A stretch of 64,000 bases of DNA. It comes from Fimbriimonadaceae bacterium (GTDB lineage Bacteria; Armatimonadota; Fimbriimonadia; Fimbriimonadales; Fimbriimonadaceae). The notes below the pieces were generated by a model. The model did no database searches, was not told the origin of the DNA, and worked only from the letters and a program-made list of their open reading frames with translations. Positions 36,660-45,518 of the stretch are shown here, piece after piece. The position numbers and the translations under genes were made by a program. How positions within the stretch are numbered: position 1 is the stretch's first letter; each line of letters begins with the position of its first letter. The DNA lies in the NCBI GenBank assembly GCA_020847855.1, contig JADLBH010000037.1, positions 1 to 64,000 on the forward strand, given 5' to 3'.

Positions 36660-37097
36660 TTGGGTCACTCGGCAACAGGGCGGCGAATCAGCAAGCGGGC
36701 GGTAGCCAGGTTCATGGCGGCCTTGCTGGTGTGCGTCCAACTACATCTGTGCTCGCCGAACTTCGAGTTGCCCGGTGGGAGCGTCTGCGCCACGTGCCCC
36801 ATGCTCACCCACCCGGGCCCCGGTTCAATGCAAGAACCGGTCTTGCAGGGCACTCACGGTGACTGCCACGACTGTTGCGAGCTGGCTCCGTGCCACGATC
36901 ACGAGACGAGCCCCTCGGATATGGCAAGGCCGACCGCACCGGGCCTTGTCTGCGACTTCCCCCCGCAACCCGAATGGCCCACGCTTTGGGTTTCTGAACC
37001 TGGCATCGTAGCGGCGCCCCCGCTTGCAGGCTGTCCGCCGACGGGCCCCCCAGACGAAAAAACACCCCGGGGCCCACCTTCCTTCTGCATCGCGTAG
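36660..37097 (+). CDS. small Cys/His-rich protein with N-terminal hydrophobic segment, at the head of the RND locus
   Basis: MAALLVCVQLHLC then VCATCPMLTHPG...GDCHDCCELAPCHDHE. TTG start 36660 preceded by TAGACT-N7; lies 52 bp upstream of the TolC gene. Confidence 0.5.
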   Translation: MGHSATGRRISKRAVARFMAALLVCVQLHLCSPNFELPGGSVCATCPMLTHPGPGSMQEPVLQGTHGDCHDCCELAPCHDHETSPSDMARPTAPGLVCDFPPQPEWPTLWVSEPGIVAAPPLAGCPPTGPPDEKTPRGPPSFCIA

Positions 37098-37149
37098 TCC
37101 CGAGCCGCGCCATGGGCGTGGCCCTGACCCTTGCAGAGCAGAAGTTCCT

Positions 37150-38340
37150 TTGAAAACCCGATTACTCCTTGCCCTACTCGTCCTTCCAGCCTGGTCGCAG
37201 GCCCAGACCTTCACGCTGGACCAGGCTCTCGCGACCGCCCGAACCTCGCGTCAGGCACTGGTCTCGGCCCAACTTGACGCCGAGAGCGCAGCCCTTACCG
37301 CTCGAGGCTTAGGGTCCTATCCGGCCCTGACCCTGGGCGTTGGCCAATCCGACCGCGAGGGGCTCGGAGCCACGGACCAGGACCTTTTCGTCAGCCTTCC
37401 CGTGGATCTCTTTGGCAAGGTCTCCGCATCCAAGAACCTTGGCCGGGCTCAGACGCGCATTGCAGAAGCGCAACGCCGCCAAACCTTGCTCACGATTCAG
37501 ACAGAAGTCTTGATCGCCTACTTTGAGGCGGTCGCCGCCGCCAGGCTCAAACACGTGGCAGACGGGCACCTCCAAGTGGTAGATGCCTTGCACCAGGCCA
37601 CGGTGCGCCGACTCGAGGAGGGCACGGTTGCCGAACTGCAAGTGACTCGATCGTCCATAGAGCTCGCTAGGGCCCGTCAGGCCGTGGCAACCCGCGGAGC
37701 GAGCGCGCTAGCAGCGTGGAAGAGGGTGGAGGCAGCGACTGGGGCAGACCTGGCCTCGCAGGCTCCCGATCTCGGTGCGAGCCTGGCCGCCCCGAAGGTG
37801 GATCTGGCACTCCACCCAAACATCATGGTCTTGGCGGCCCAGGTCAGCCAGGCGGAAGCGGAGCGTGACCATGCTCAGCGGGAGGGCATGCCCGAACTGG
37901 AGCTCGTGGGACTTCGAACCCCCTGGCGTGAGCCCGAGTCTGCTTACGGCCTGCGCCTGCAACTCACCTGGCGCGGCCTTGACTTTGGACGCTCGCGCAA
38001 CGAACAAGCCGCCGCAAGCAAGAGGCGAGGTGCGCTCCAAGCGGCCCTGAGGGACGCGACGTCACAAGCCGAGGCGAACCTCGCGGCCCTCGACATCGAA
38101 ATCGAGGACGCGGGCAAGCGTCTCGTCGCACTCCAGGCGATTCGAGACTCCGCGAGCGTGCTCGTGGCGAAGTCCCAGCAAGGATTCACCCAAGGATACG
38201 GAACGTTGTTGGACGTACTCGAAGCTACCCGCGCCCTGCGGGAGATCGAGCAGGAGCGGGAGGAGGCCCAACTGGCCGTCAACCTCGCAGTCGCAGCCAA
38301 GTACGAAGCCGCAGGACGCTTGATCGAGGTGCCCGAGTGA
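37150..38340 (+). CDS. TolC family outer-membrane efflux protein (system 1)
   Basis: Signal peptide KTRLLLALLVLPAWSQA; FTLDQALATARTSRQ; TolC-like coiled-coil repeat VLEATRALREIEQEREEAQLAVNLAVAAKYEAAG. TTG 37150. Confidence 0.9.
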   Translation: MKTRLLLALLVLPAWSQAQTFTLDQALATARTSRQALVSAQLDAESAALTARGLGSYPALTLGVGQSDREGLGATDQDLFVSLPVDLFGKVSASKNLGRAQTRIAEAQRRQTLLTIQTEVLIAYFEAVAAARLKHVADGHLQVVDALHQATVRRLEEGTVAELQVTRSSIELARARQAVATRGASALAAWKRVEAATGADLASQAPDLGASLAAPKVDLALHPNIMVLAAQVSQAEAERDHAQREGMPELELVGLRTPWREPESAYGLRLQLTWRGLDFGRSRNEQAAASKRRGALQAALRDATSQAEANLAALDIEIEDAGKRLVALQAIRDSASVLVAKSQQGFTQGYGTLLDVLEATRALREIEQEREEAQLAVNLAVAAKYEAAGRLIEVPE

Positions 38341-39896
38341 GGCGACTGCTCTGGCCCCTGTTGGCAATTGCGGTGCTCGCCACGGGGTGTCAAGACCAAG
38401 AAAAGCACACGGAGGGCGACGGGCACGAAGGGGAGTCGGCGCAAGGCCAAGAGGAATCGGGTCATGTCGAAGGCGAGGTCAAGCTCGACGCGGAGCAAGC
38501 GAAGGTCGCCGGGATCGAAGTGGAGAGCGCCTCGCTCCGAACCCTTCGCTTGAGCTTGGACGTGCCGGGTACGGTGAATTCGACCGCGAAGGGACGGGCC
38601 GTGGTGACGCCACCCGTCGGCGGCCGCGTAGTAGCGGTCAAGGTCGGCCTCGGTGACAGGGTCCAGCAGGGCCAGGGGCTCGCGGTCCTCGAATCGGCCG
38701 AACTCGCACAGTCCTGGTCGAGCATCGCGGCGGCCGAGCAGAGCCGCGACTCGGCCAGTGCCGCGTTACGGGAGGCGAGGTCCGAGCTTGCCCTCGCAAT
38801 CGCCAAGGTCTCGGCGGCCAGATCGAGCTTGTCCCGTCAACGCCAGCTCGCGAGCGCGGGCGCGTTCAGTCAGGCTCCGCTCCAGGCCGCTCAGAGCGAG
38901 ATGAACGATGCACAGAGCGAACTACTGAGCGCCCAATCGGAACGGGCGAGCCACGCCGAGGCGGCGCGGCGCATCGAGAATCTGTATCGGGATGGGATCG
39001 CCTCCAAGGTCGAACTGGAAGCCGCACGACTGGAAGCCCTGCAAGACCAGATTCGATACGACCGCGCGGTCGCGCGGGTGGCGGCTGCGAGGACGGCGCT
39101 GGAACGTGAGAAGACCATCGCGTCCCGTGGCCTGTTGAACGCCAAGGAGATTCAGACCGCCGAAGCCGAGGTCAAAGCTTCCCAACTGGAGGCAGATCGG
39201 GCCCGAATCCGCGTCACCTCCTCCGAAGCGTCCCTGGCCAACGCTCATCGCGCGGTCGCCAATGCCCGATCCGTGTACCGCTCGGCCAGTGAGGGTTCGC
39301 GAGCCGCGGTCGGCCGGATGGACTTGAAGGCACCTATCTCCGGCACCGTGACCCACGTGGATGTGACGAAAGGGCAAGCGGTGGACCGCACCCAAGTGCT
39401 GATGGAGATCGAAAACCTGTCGTCGGTCTGGGTGACCGCCAACGTTCCAGAAAGGGACGCCGCCAAGGTGCGCAAGGGCGCGTCCGTTCGGGTCACGGCC
39501 TCGGCGATCCAGGGCCAAGCGTTCAACGGGGTCGTTCAGATCGTGGGAGAACGCGTAGATCCCAAGACCAGGACCGTTCCGGTCCAGTGTATAGTGTCCG
39601 GCGTCTCCGGCGTGTTGAAGCCCGAGATGTTCACCACCGTCCATCTCGAATATGGACAAGGGGAGACTGCTCTCGCGGTCCCCAAGTCAGCGATCCTGAG
39701 CGACAGGGAAAACACGTATGTCTTCGTGAAGGACGATCACGGCTATAGGAAGGTGATGGTGCAGCTCGGTAGCCGCTCGGGTGCCTACATCGGGATCAAG
39801 TCTGGCCTTGAGGTGGGCGACCTTGTCGTGGTCAAGGGCGGCTTCGTACTCGATAGCGAGTTGAAGAAGGACGAACTCAAGGGGCACGAGCACTAG
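38337..39896 (+). CDS. efflux RND transporter periplasmic adaptor subunit (lipoprotein, CzcB/CusB-like; system 1)
   Basis: Lipobox LLAIAVLATGC; TVNSTAKGRAVVTPPVGGRVVAVKVGLGDRVQQGQGLAVLES; APISGTVTHVDVTKGQAVDRTQVLMEIENLSSVWVTANVPERDAAKVRKG. Confidence 0.92.
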   Translation: MRRLLWPLLAIAVLATGCQDQEKHTEGDGHEGESAQGQEESGHVEGEVKLDAEQAKVAGIEVESASLRTLRLSLDVPGTVNSTAKGRAVVTPPVGGRVVAVKVGLGDRVQQGQGLAVLESAELAQSWSSIAAAEQSRDSASAALREARSELALAIAKVSAARSSLSRQRQLASAGAFSQAPLQAAQSEMNDAQSELLSAQSERASHAEAARRIENLYRDGIASKVELEAARLEALQDQIRYDRAVARVAAARTALEREKTIASRGLLNAKEIQTAEAEVKASQLEADRARIRVTSSEASLANAHRAVANARSVYRSASEGSRAAVGRMDLKAPISGTVTHVDVTKGQAVDRTQVLMEIENLSSVWVTANVPERDAAKVRKGASVRVTASAIQGQAFNGVVQIVGERVDPKTRTVPVQCIVSGVSGVLKPEMFTTVHLEYGQGETALAVPKSAILSDRENTYVFVKDDHGYRKVMVQLGSRSGAYIGIKSGLEVGDLVVVKGGFVLDSELKKDELKGHEH

Positions 39897-42800
39897 TGCT
39901 GGACCGAGTACTGCACTTCAGCCTTAGCCAAAGGCTGCTGGTTATCTTGGGCACGGTGATCCTTATTGGTTACGGCTTCGTCTCTTGGCGACAATTGAAC
40001 CTCGATGCGGTACCGGATATCACAACGAACCAAGTGACGATCAACACGGAGACGGGCGGGATGGGGCCCGAGGAGGTGGAGAAGCTCGTCACCTTCCCAA
40101 TCGAGACCGCCATGGGAGGGATCCCCGGTGCGATTCAGGTCCGCAGCCTCAGCCAGTTCGGTCTCTCCCAAGTGACCGTGACCTTTCGGGACGATGTAGA
40201 CACCTACTTTGCAAGACAACTAGCAAGCGAGCGCCTCAACAACGTCTTGGACCAGCTCCCCGATGGGATCGAGGCGCCACAACTGGGCCCGGTCAGCACC
40301 GGCTTAGGGGACATCTATATGTACACGATCGAGTCTGACTCTCGGTCCCCTATGGACTTGCGAAGTCTCCAAGACTGGGTCATTGCCCCGCAGCTCAAGA
40401 CCGTACCGGGCGTCGCAGAGGTCAACCCCGCGGACGGAAGTATAAAGCAATACCAGGTCGTACTCCGCCCACGCGAGCTCTTGGCGAGAGGCATCGCCGT
40501 GAACGAGGTCGTCACGGCGCTACAAAGAAACAACCAGAATGCTGGCGGGGGAGTGCTTGAACAGAACGGGGAAAGGGTCCTCGTTCGCTCCGTGGGCCTG
40601 GCTACCACCGTCAGCGACTTAGAGCGGATCGTGATCAAGACCGAGGAAGGCGTGCCCGTGCTGGTTCGAGACGTGGCGGATGTCCGGCTCGGTATCCCCA
40701 CGCTTACGGGCATAAGCACGAAGGACGGACGCGAAGCGCTGCTCGGAATCGTGATGATGCTCAAAGGGGCGAACGGCCGCGAGGTCGCTCAAGCCGTGCA
40801 TCACCGGGTTCAAGAGATCAAAGCCCAGTTGCCGGCAGACGTTTCCCTCACTACCACCTATGACCGTTCACACCTGGTGGACGATGTGCTCCACACGGTC
40901 TCCAAGAGCCTTCTAGAAGGCGCCGCCCTGGTGATCGTTGTCCTGGTCCTGTTGCTCGGCAACGTTCGCGGTGCCTTCGTGGTCGCTCTCGCCATCCCAC
41001 TGGCTATGCTGTGCGCCGTGATCGGGATGAACCGATTCGGCATATCCGGCAACCTGATGAGCTTGGGCGCGATTGATTTTGGTCTCATCGTAGATGGTGC
41101 GGTCGTGATGATGGAGAACGCGGTCCGGCGACTTTCGCAAGCGCGGGAGCACAAAGGCTCGACCCTGACCCGGCATGAGGTTCGGCATTCGGTCTGGCAG
41201 TCCGCGCTCGAAGTCGCAAAGCCCACCGCGTTCGCCGTAACGATTATCACGGTCGTCTACCTGCCCATCCTTGCCTTGGAAGGTACCGAAGGAAAGATGT
41301 TCAAGCCGATGGCGTTCACCGTCGTATTCGCACTGATCGGGGCCCTTTTGCTGACCATGACCCTTGTCCCCGTTTTGGCGAGCCTCACCCTCTCGGGCGA
41401 CACCAAGGAGGGACGAAATCCGGTCATGGGGTTCTTCAGCCGACTTTATGCTCCTGTACTTGGATTCTCGCTCAGAGCCAAGGGCTTCGTATTGGCCGGC
41501 GCTCTCGCGCTCCTCGCCCTCTCGCTCGTCGCCTTTACTCGTTTAGGTTCCGAGTTCATCCCCCAGCTAGACGAGGGCTCGCTCGTGATCCAACCGGTCC
41601 GCGTTCGAACTGTGGACACCGAACAGACCCTGCGCCTTGTTACGGCGTTCGAGAAGAAGGTTCTCGAAGTGCCGGAGGTCTCGACCGTCTTCTCCCGAAG
41701 CGGGACCCCGGAGGTCGCAACGGACCCGATGCCCCTCAGCCTCACCGACAGCTTCATCATGCTCAAGCCCCGCTCCGAGTGGCGGCGAGGGATGACGAAA
41801 GAACGAATCGTTGAGGACCTCGAGGCCAAAGTCGCCAAGGTTCCTGGCCAAGGCTACAACTTTTCCCAGCCCATTCAGATGCGGTTTGCCGAACTTGTTT
41901 CCGGCGTCAAGGCGGACGTTGGGATTAAGGTCTTCGGCGAGAACATGAAGGAACTCAAGTCCAAGGCCGAGGAGATCGCCTCCGTGGTTCGCAACATCCC
42001 CGGCGCCCAAGACGTCGAGGTGGAGCAGGTGGACGATGTGCCCGTCCTGCAGATCGAGATTGACCGGGACACCATCTCACGCCTCGGAATCAGCGTGGAC
42101 GACATTCAGGAGCTCGTGGCAACGGCACTGGGTGGCGAGCCGGTCGGACAGATCATCGAAGGTGATCGAAGGTTTGCGCTAACGGTGAAGATGCCTGACG
42201 ATCTCCGAAACGACATCGAACAAATCAAGGGGATCCTCGTCGAGACCCCGGACGGTGCCGGTGTGCCCTTGGATTCCGTCGCTCGGATCGAGAACGCTCC
42301 TGCCCCAGCCCAGATTTCGCGCGAGTCGGGGAAAAGGAGGGTCGTTGTGCAGTTGAACGTCCGCGGCACGGACTTGGGCTCGTTCGTGGCTACGGCGCAG
42401 AGGGCGATCCGCGAAAACGTCCAGTTGAAGGAAGGTTACTACCTAACTTGGGGAGGGCAATTCGAAAACTTGCAACAAGCGGCCCAGCGGCTCACGCTCG
42501 TCGTTCCCGCGGCCCTTGCCTTGATCTTCATCCTCTTGTTCTTGACGTTCGGCTCGTTCAAGCAGGCCCTCCTGATCTTCTCGGGCGTCCCTCTGGCGAT
42601 CACGGGAGGCATCCTTGCCCTTGCACTTCGGGGACTACCCTTTAGCATCACCGCCGCAGTTGGTTTCATCGCCTTGTCCGGGGTCGCGGTGATGAACGGT
42701 GTCGTCATGGTGTCGGCTTTCAACAGGCTCCGGAGCGAGGGCGCATCCGTGGCCCAAGCCGTTCACCAAGGGGCGCAGGAGAGGCTGCGCCCTGTCCTCA

Positions 42801-42991
42801 TGACTGCGCTCGTGGCCGCCCTCGGCTTTGTCCCAATGGCCCTGAACTCTGGGATAGGGGCCGAAGTGCAGCGGCCGCTCGCGACTGTGGTCATCGGCGG
42901 GATCGTCTCGGCGACCCTCCTGACGCTAATCGTGCTGCCTGCTCTCTACTCGAGGTTTGAGCGCGACGGAACCGGAACACCTGGACTCTAG
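39896..42991 (+). CDS. CzcA/CusA family heavy-metal efflux RND permease (system 1)
   Basis: LNLDAVPDITTNQVTINTETGGMGPEEVEKLVTFPIE; TM4 motif GAIDFGLIVDGAVVMMENAVRRL (HME divalent-cation type). GTG 39896 within TAGTG. Confidence 0.95.
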   Translation: MLDRVLHFSLSQRLLVILGTVILIGYGFVSWRQLNLDAVPDITTNQVTINTETGGMGPEEVEKLVTFPIETAMGGIPGAIQVRSLSQFGLSQVTVTFRDDVDTYFARQLASERLNNVLDQLPDGIEAPQLGPVSTGLGDIYMYTIESDSRSPMDLRSLQDWVIAPQLKTVPGVAEVNPADGSIKQYQVVLRPRELLARGIAVNEVVTALQRNNQNAGGGVLEQNGERVLVRSVGLATTVSDLERIVIKTEEGVPVLVRDVADVRLGIPTLTGISTKDGREALLGIVMMLKGANGREVAQAVHHRVQEIKAQLPADVSLTTTYDRSHLVDDVLHTVSKSLLEGAALVIVVLVLLLGNVRGAFVVALAIPLAMLCAVIGMNRFGISGNLMSLGAIDFGLIVDGAVVMMENAVRRLSQAREHKGSTLTRHEVRHSVWQSALEVAKPTAFAVTIITVVYLPILALEGTEGKMFKPMAFTVVFALIGALLLTMTLVPVLASLTLSGDTKEGRNPVMGFFSRLYAPVLGFSLRAKGFVLAGALALLALSLVAFTRLGSEFIPQLDEGSLVIQPVRVRTVDTEQTLRLVTAFEKKVLEVPEVSTVFSRSGTPEVATDPMPLSLTDSFIMLKPRSEWRRGMTKERIVEDLEAKVAKVPGQGYNFSQPIQMRFAELVSGVKADVGIKVFGENMKELKSKAEEIASVVRNIPGAQDVEVEQVDDVPVLQIEIDRDTISRLGISVDDIQELVATALGGEPVGQIIEGDRRFALTVKMPDDLRNDIEQIKGILVETPDGAGVPLDSVARIENAPAPAQISRESGKRRVVVQLNVRGTDLGSFVATAQRAIRENVQLKEGYYLTWGGQFENLQQAAQRLTLVVPAALALIFILLFLTFGSFKQALLIFSGVPLAITGGILALALRGLPFSITAAVGFIALSGVAVMNGVVMVSAFNRLRSEGASVAQAVHQGAQERLRPVLMTALVAALGFVPMALNSGIGAEVQRPLATVVIGGIVSATLLTLIVLPALYSRFERDGTGTPGL

Positions 42992-43622
42992 TGGAATCCT
43001 TGCCCTTTGTCGTTGCTTTGGGCCTCGGAAGAAGGGCCACCTCTTGCGGACAGCGGTTAGGGCGAAGCCCTGGGATCTGGCACTCGGCTGTCCCGATCCC
43101 GTTCCCTCCCGTTTCCAGACTTGAGCATCGGCCTTGGTGGTCGCAACGACGTTCGACGTTCCCACATCGTTCAGGGCTGACGTGGGATTCGTCGGGGAGC
43201 GACTGCATTGCGGTTGCGGGGAAAAGGGCTCCCAGGATTGGGGTCGAGCGGGCCCCCTCCGGGTTCCTTCCCCAACATGACACTCGACATTTCCATCGGC
43301 TCCCATGGGCAGGTATGTTCGTGGGGATGGTAGCGAGCCAGTGCAACGATGCCCCCAAGCTCGACCGACCCGACCTCGAAATTCAGTTGGGTGCGGGGCG
43401 CTACGTGGTGACCGGTGCGGGCAAGGTCGTGCTCGCGCAACCCTACCGGCTCGATTCTATCCATACCCTCTTGGTTGAATCGAGGGAAGGCGAGCGTCTC
43501 CCCCTGTGCCGCCATGTCCGTGATGGTCGAACCCCCGCCGTCGCTCTGTCAAGGAACTACGCCCCGAGGTTCGCGCCCTGCGGTACTCTCCCTCCACACC
43601 GGTCGAAACCGGAGCCAGCCCG

Positions 43623-45518
43623 ATGAGGATAAAGAACGACAGGCCGCCCTGGAAGAGGTTCTTCACGATTCAGACGGTCTCATCGCTGGCCTTGTTGGTC
43701 GTTGCGATCGCCGCAGTTCGATGGATCGTAGCCACCCAAAGGGCGCCCGGCTCCATGACGATCACGGAAGCGCAGGGCATGGACATGACGACCTCCAAGC
43801 CGCCACCTGGCGTGCAGCCGGTCGCGGCGGAACCGGCAGTCCGGCGAAGTCTTGCGGGCAAGACCTGGTATCCCGCAACGCTCCAGTCCTACGCGGATGA
43901 GGAGGTGGTTGCCCGCATCCCCGGCCGCCTGGTGCGCCTGACCGTCTATCCAGGGGACCGGGTGAAGCCCGGCCAGCTCCTGGCAGTCCTCGATGCTCCC
44001 GAGTACGTCGCTCAGGCAGGTGAGGCCGCGAAGATGGCCCGATCCAAACTGGCGATGGCGACCGCCGCAGAGCGCGAGCAGCAAGCCGCATCGGCGATGT
44101 ACCGGCGCGCCCTCTCCGAGCAGTCCGCCGCCCAGAGCTCGATCGCAAGGGCGAACAACGAGTCCGCAGCCATGGCGGCAGAGCGCGACCAAATGTTGGC
44201 CGAGGCCAAGATGGCGGACTCCGAACTGGATGAAGCGAGGGCGGCCGCCAAGTACCAAGAGGCAAACCTGCTCCGGCAACGAAAGCTACAGGTCTCCGGC
44301 GCCATCTCGCTCGATGAGCTGCAAGTGGCGCAGAAGGAGCGAGACATGGCCGTTGCCAAGGTCGCAGCTGCACAGGCGAAGGGCGAGAGCGCACGGCGCC
44401 GAGCCGACGTTGCGGAAAGGAAGCGCAGTGCCGCACGGAGCGAAGTGCTCACCGCCCAGGCCATGTACAAGGCCGCCCAGGCAGACGCCGAAGTGGCCAA
44501 GGCGGGCCAATTGAAGGCGAAAGCCGAGGCCGAGGCTAGAAAGCAAGAGTATCAGGCGGGCGCATCCGGTGCTTCCGGATTCGGAGCCATGGCTGGCTTT
44601 CGCAACCTTCGAGCGCTCTCCACGGGGGTGGTGTCCGAGCGTCTGGTTGCCCCCGGCACAAGCGTCATGGCGGGGCAGGTCGTCTTGCGCCTTAAGGTAA
44701 TGGACCGCATGCGCGTTCAAGCCGATCTGCCCCAAAGCAAGGCGACCAGCGTTAGCCTTGGCCAACAAGTTGATGTCAAGGTGGGCAACCGTTTGTCTCA
44801 CGCGACCGTGAGCGCGATCTTCCCCACTGTGAACGAAGCGACCCGCACCTTTCGCATCGAGGCCATCCTCGAAAACGGTTCCGGGCTCTATAAGGCGGGA
44901 AGCTTCGCCACCGTCGCGCTCGTTGCACCGTCAGCGTCCACGACCTTGGTCGTTCGCACAAGCGCCGTGCAGGCCGATCTCGAGGGCGGGGCCTTCGTCT
45001 GGGTCCTCCAAGAGACCACAGGGTCGGGCCAGCCGACCGATTGGACCTGCACCATGCACCCTGAGATCAGCAAGCCCGGTCCGGGAACGTGCCCGATATG
45101 CAAGATGGATCTTGTTCCGAGGAGCCGGATGGGCAACGTCGTCGCGGTCATGCAAACCGTGAAGCTGGGCAAGAGCGATGGCAAGCACACCGAGGTCGTC
45201 CAGGGGCTGCGTGAGGGACAGCAGGTCATCTGGGCAGGTTTCGAGGGGCTACAGCCGAACACCCCCGTGAAGAGTGTGGAGTGGGGGGCGAACGGTGCTC
45301 GTGATCTCCCCAACCCCGAAGGCGACATGCCCGACATGGACGATTCGAGAGCGGGGCCTTCAGATCACGCTCAAGACTCGGGGACAAAGAGGCGGGCCGA
45401 ATCGGGCGATTCCGCCGAAGTCTGGACTTGCCCGATGCACCCTGAGATTCTGCGATCCGGACCTGGCGAGTGCCCGATCTGTCACATGGATCTCGAGCGC
45501 AAGGCGGAGAAGAAGTGA
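43623..45518 (+). CDS. efflux RND transporter periplasmic adaptor with two heavy-metal-binding (CxMHP...CPICxMDL) modules (system 2)
   Basis: Adaptor core RIPGRLVRLTVYPGDRVKPGQLLAVLDAPEYVAQ; internal WTCTMHPEISKPGPGTCPICKMDLVP and C-terminal VWTCPMHPEILRSGPGECPICHMDLE. Confidence 0.92.
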   Translation: MRIKNDRPPWKRFFTIQTVSSLALLVVAIAAVRWIVATQRAPGSMTITEAQGMDMTTSKPPPGVQPVAAEPAVRRSLAGKTWYPATLQSYADEEVVARIPGRLVRLTVYPGDRVKPGQLLAVLDAPEYVAQAGEAAKMARSKLAMATAAEREQQAASAMYRRALSEQSAAQSSIARANNESAAMAAERDQMLAEAKMADSELDEARAAAKYQEANLLRQRKLQVSGAISLDELQVAQKERDMAVAKVAAAQAKGESARRRADVAERKRSAARSEVLTAQAMYKAAQADAEVAKAGQLKAKAEAEARKQEYQAGASGASGFGAMAGFRNLRALSTGVVSERLVAPGTSVMAGQVVLRLKVMDRMRVQADLPQSKATSVSLGQQVDVKVGNRLSHATVSAIFPTVNEATRTFRIEAILENGSGLYKAGSFATVALVAPSASTTLVVRTSAVQADLEGGAFVWVLQETTGSGQPTDWTCTMHPEISKPGPGTCPICKMDLVPRSRMGNVVAVMQTVKLGKSDGKHTEVVQGLREGQQVIWAGFEGLQPNTPVKSVEWGANGARDLPNPEGDMPDMDDSRAGPSDHAQDSGTKRRAESGDSAEVWTCPMHPEILRSGPGECPICHMDLERKAEKK

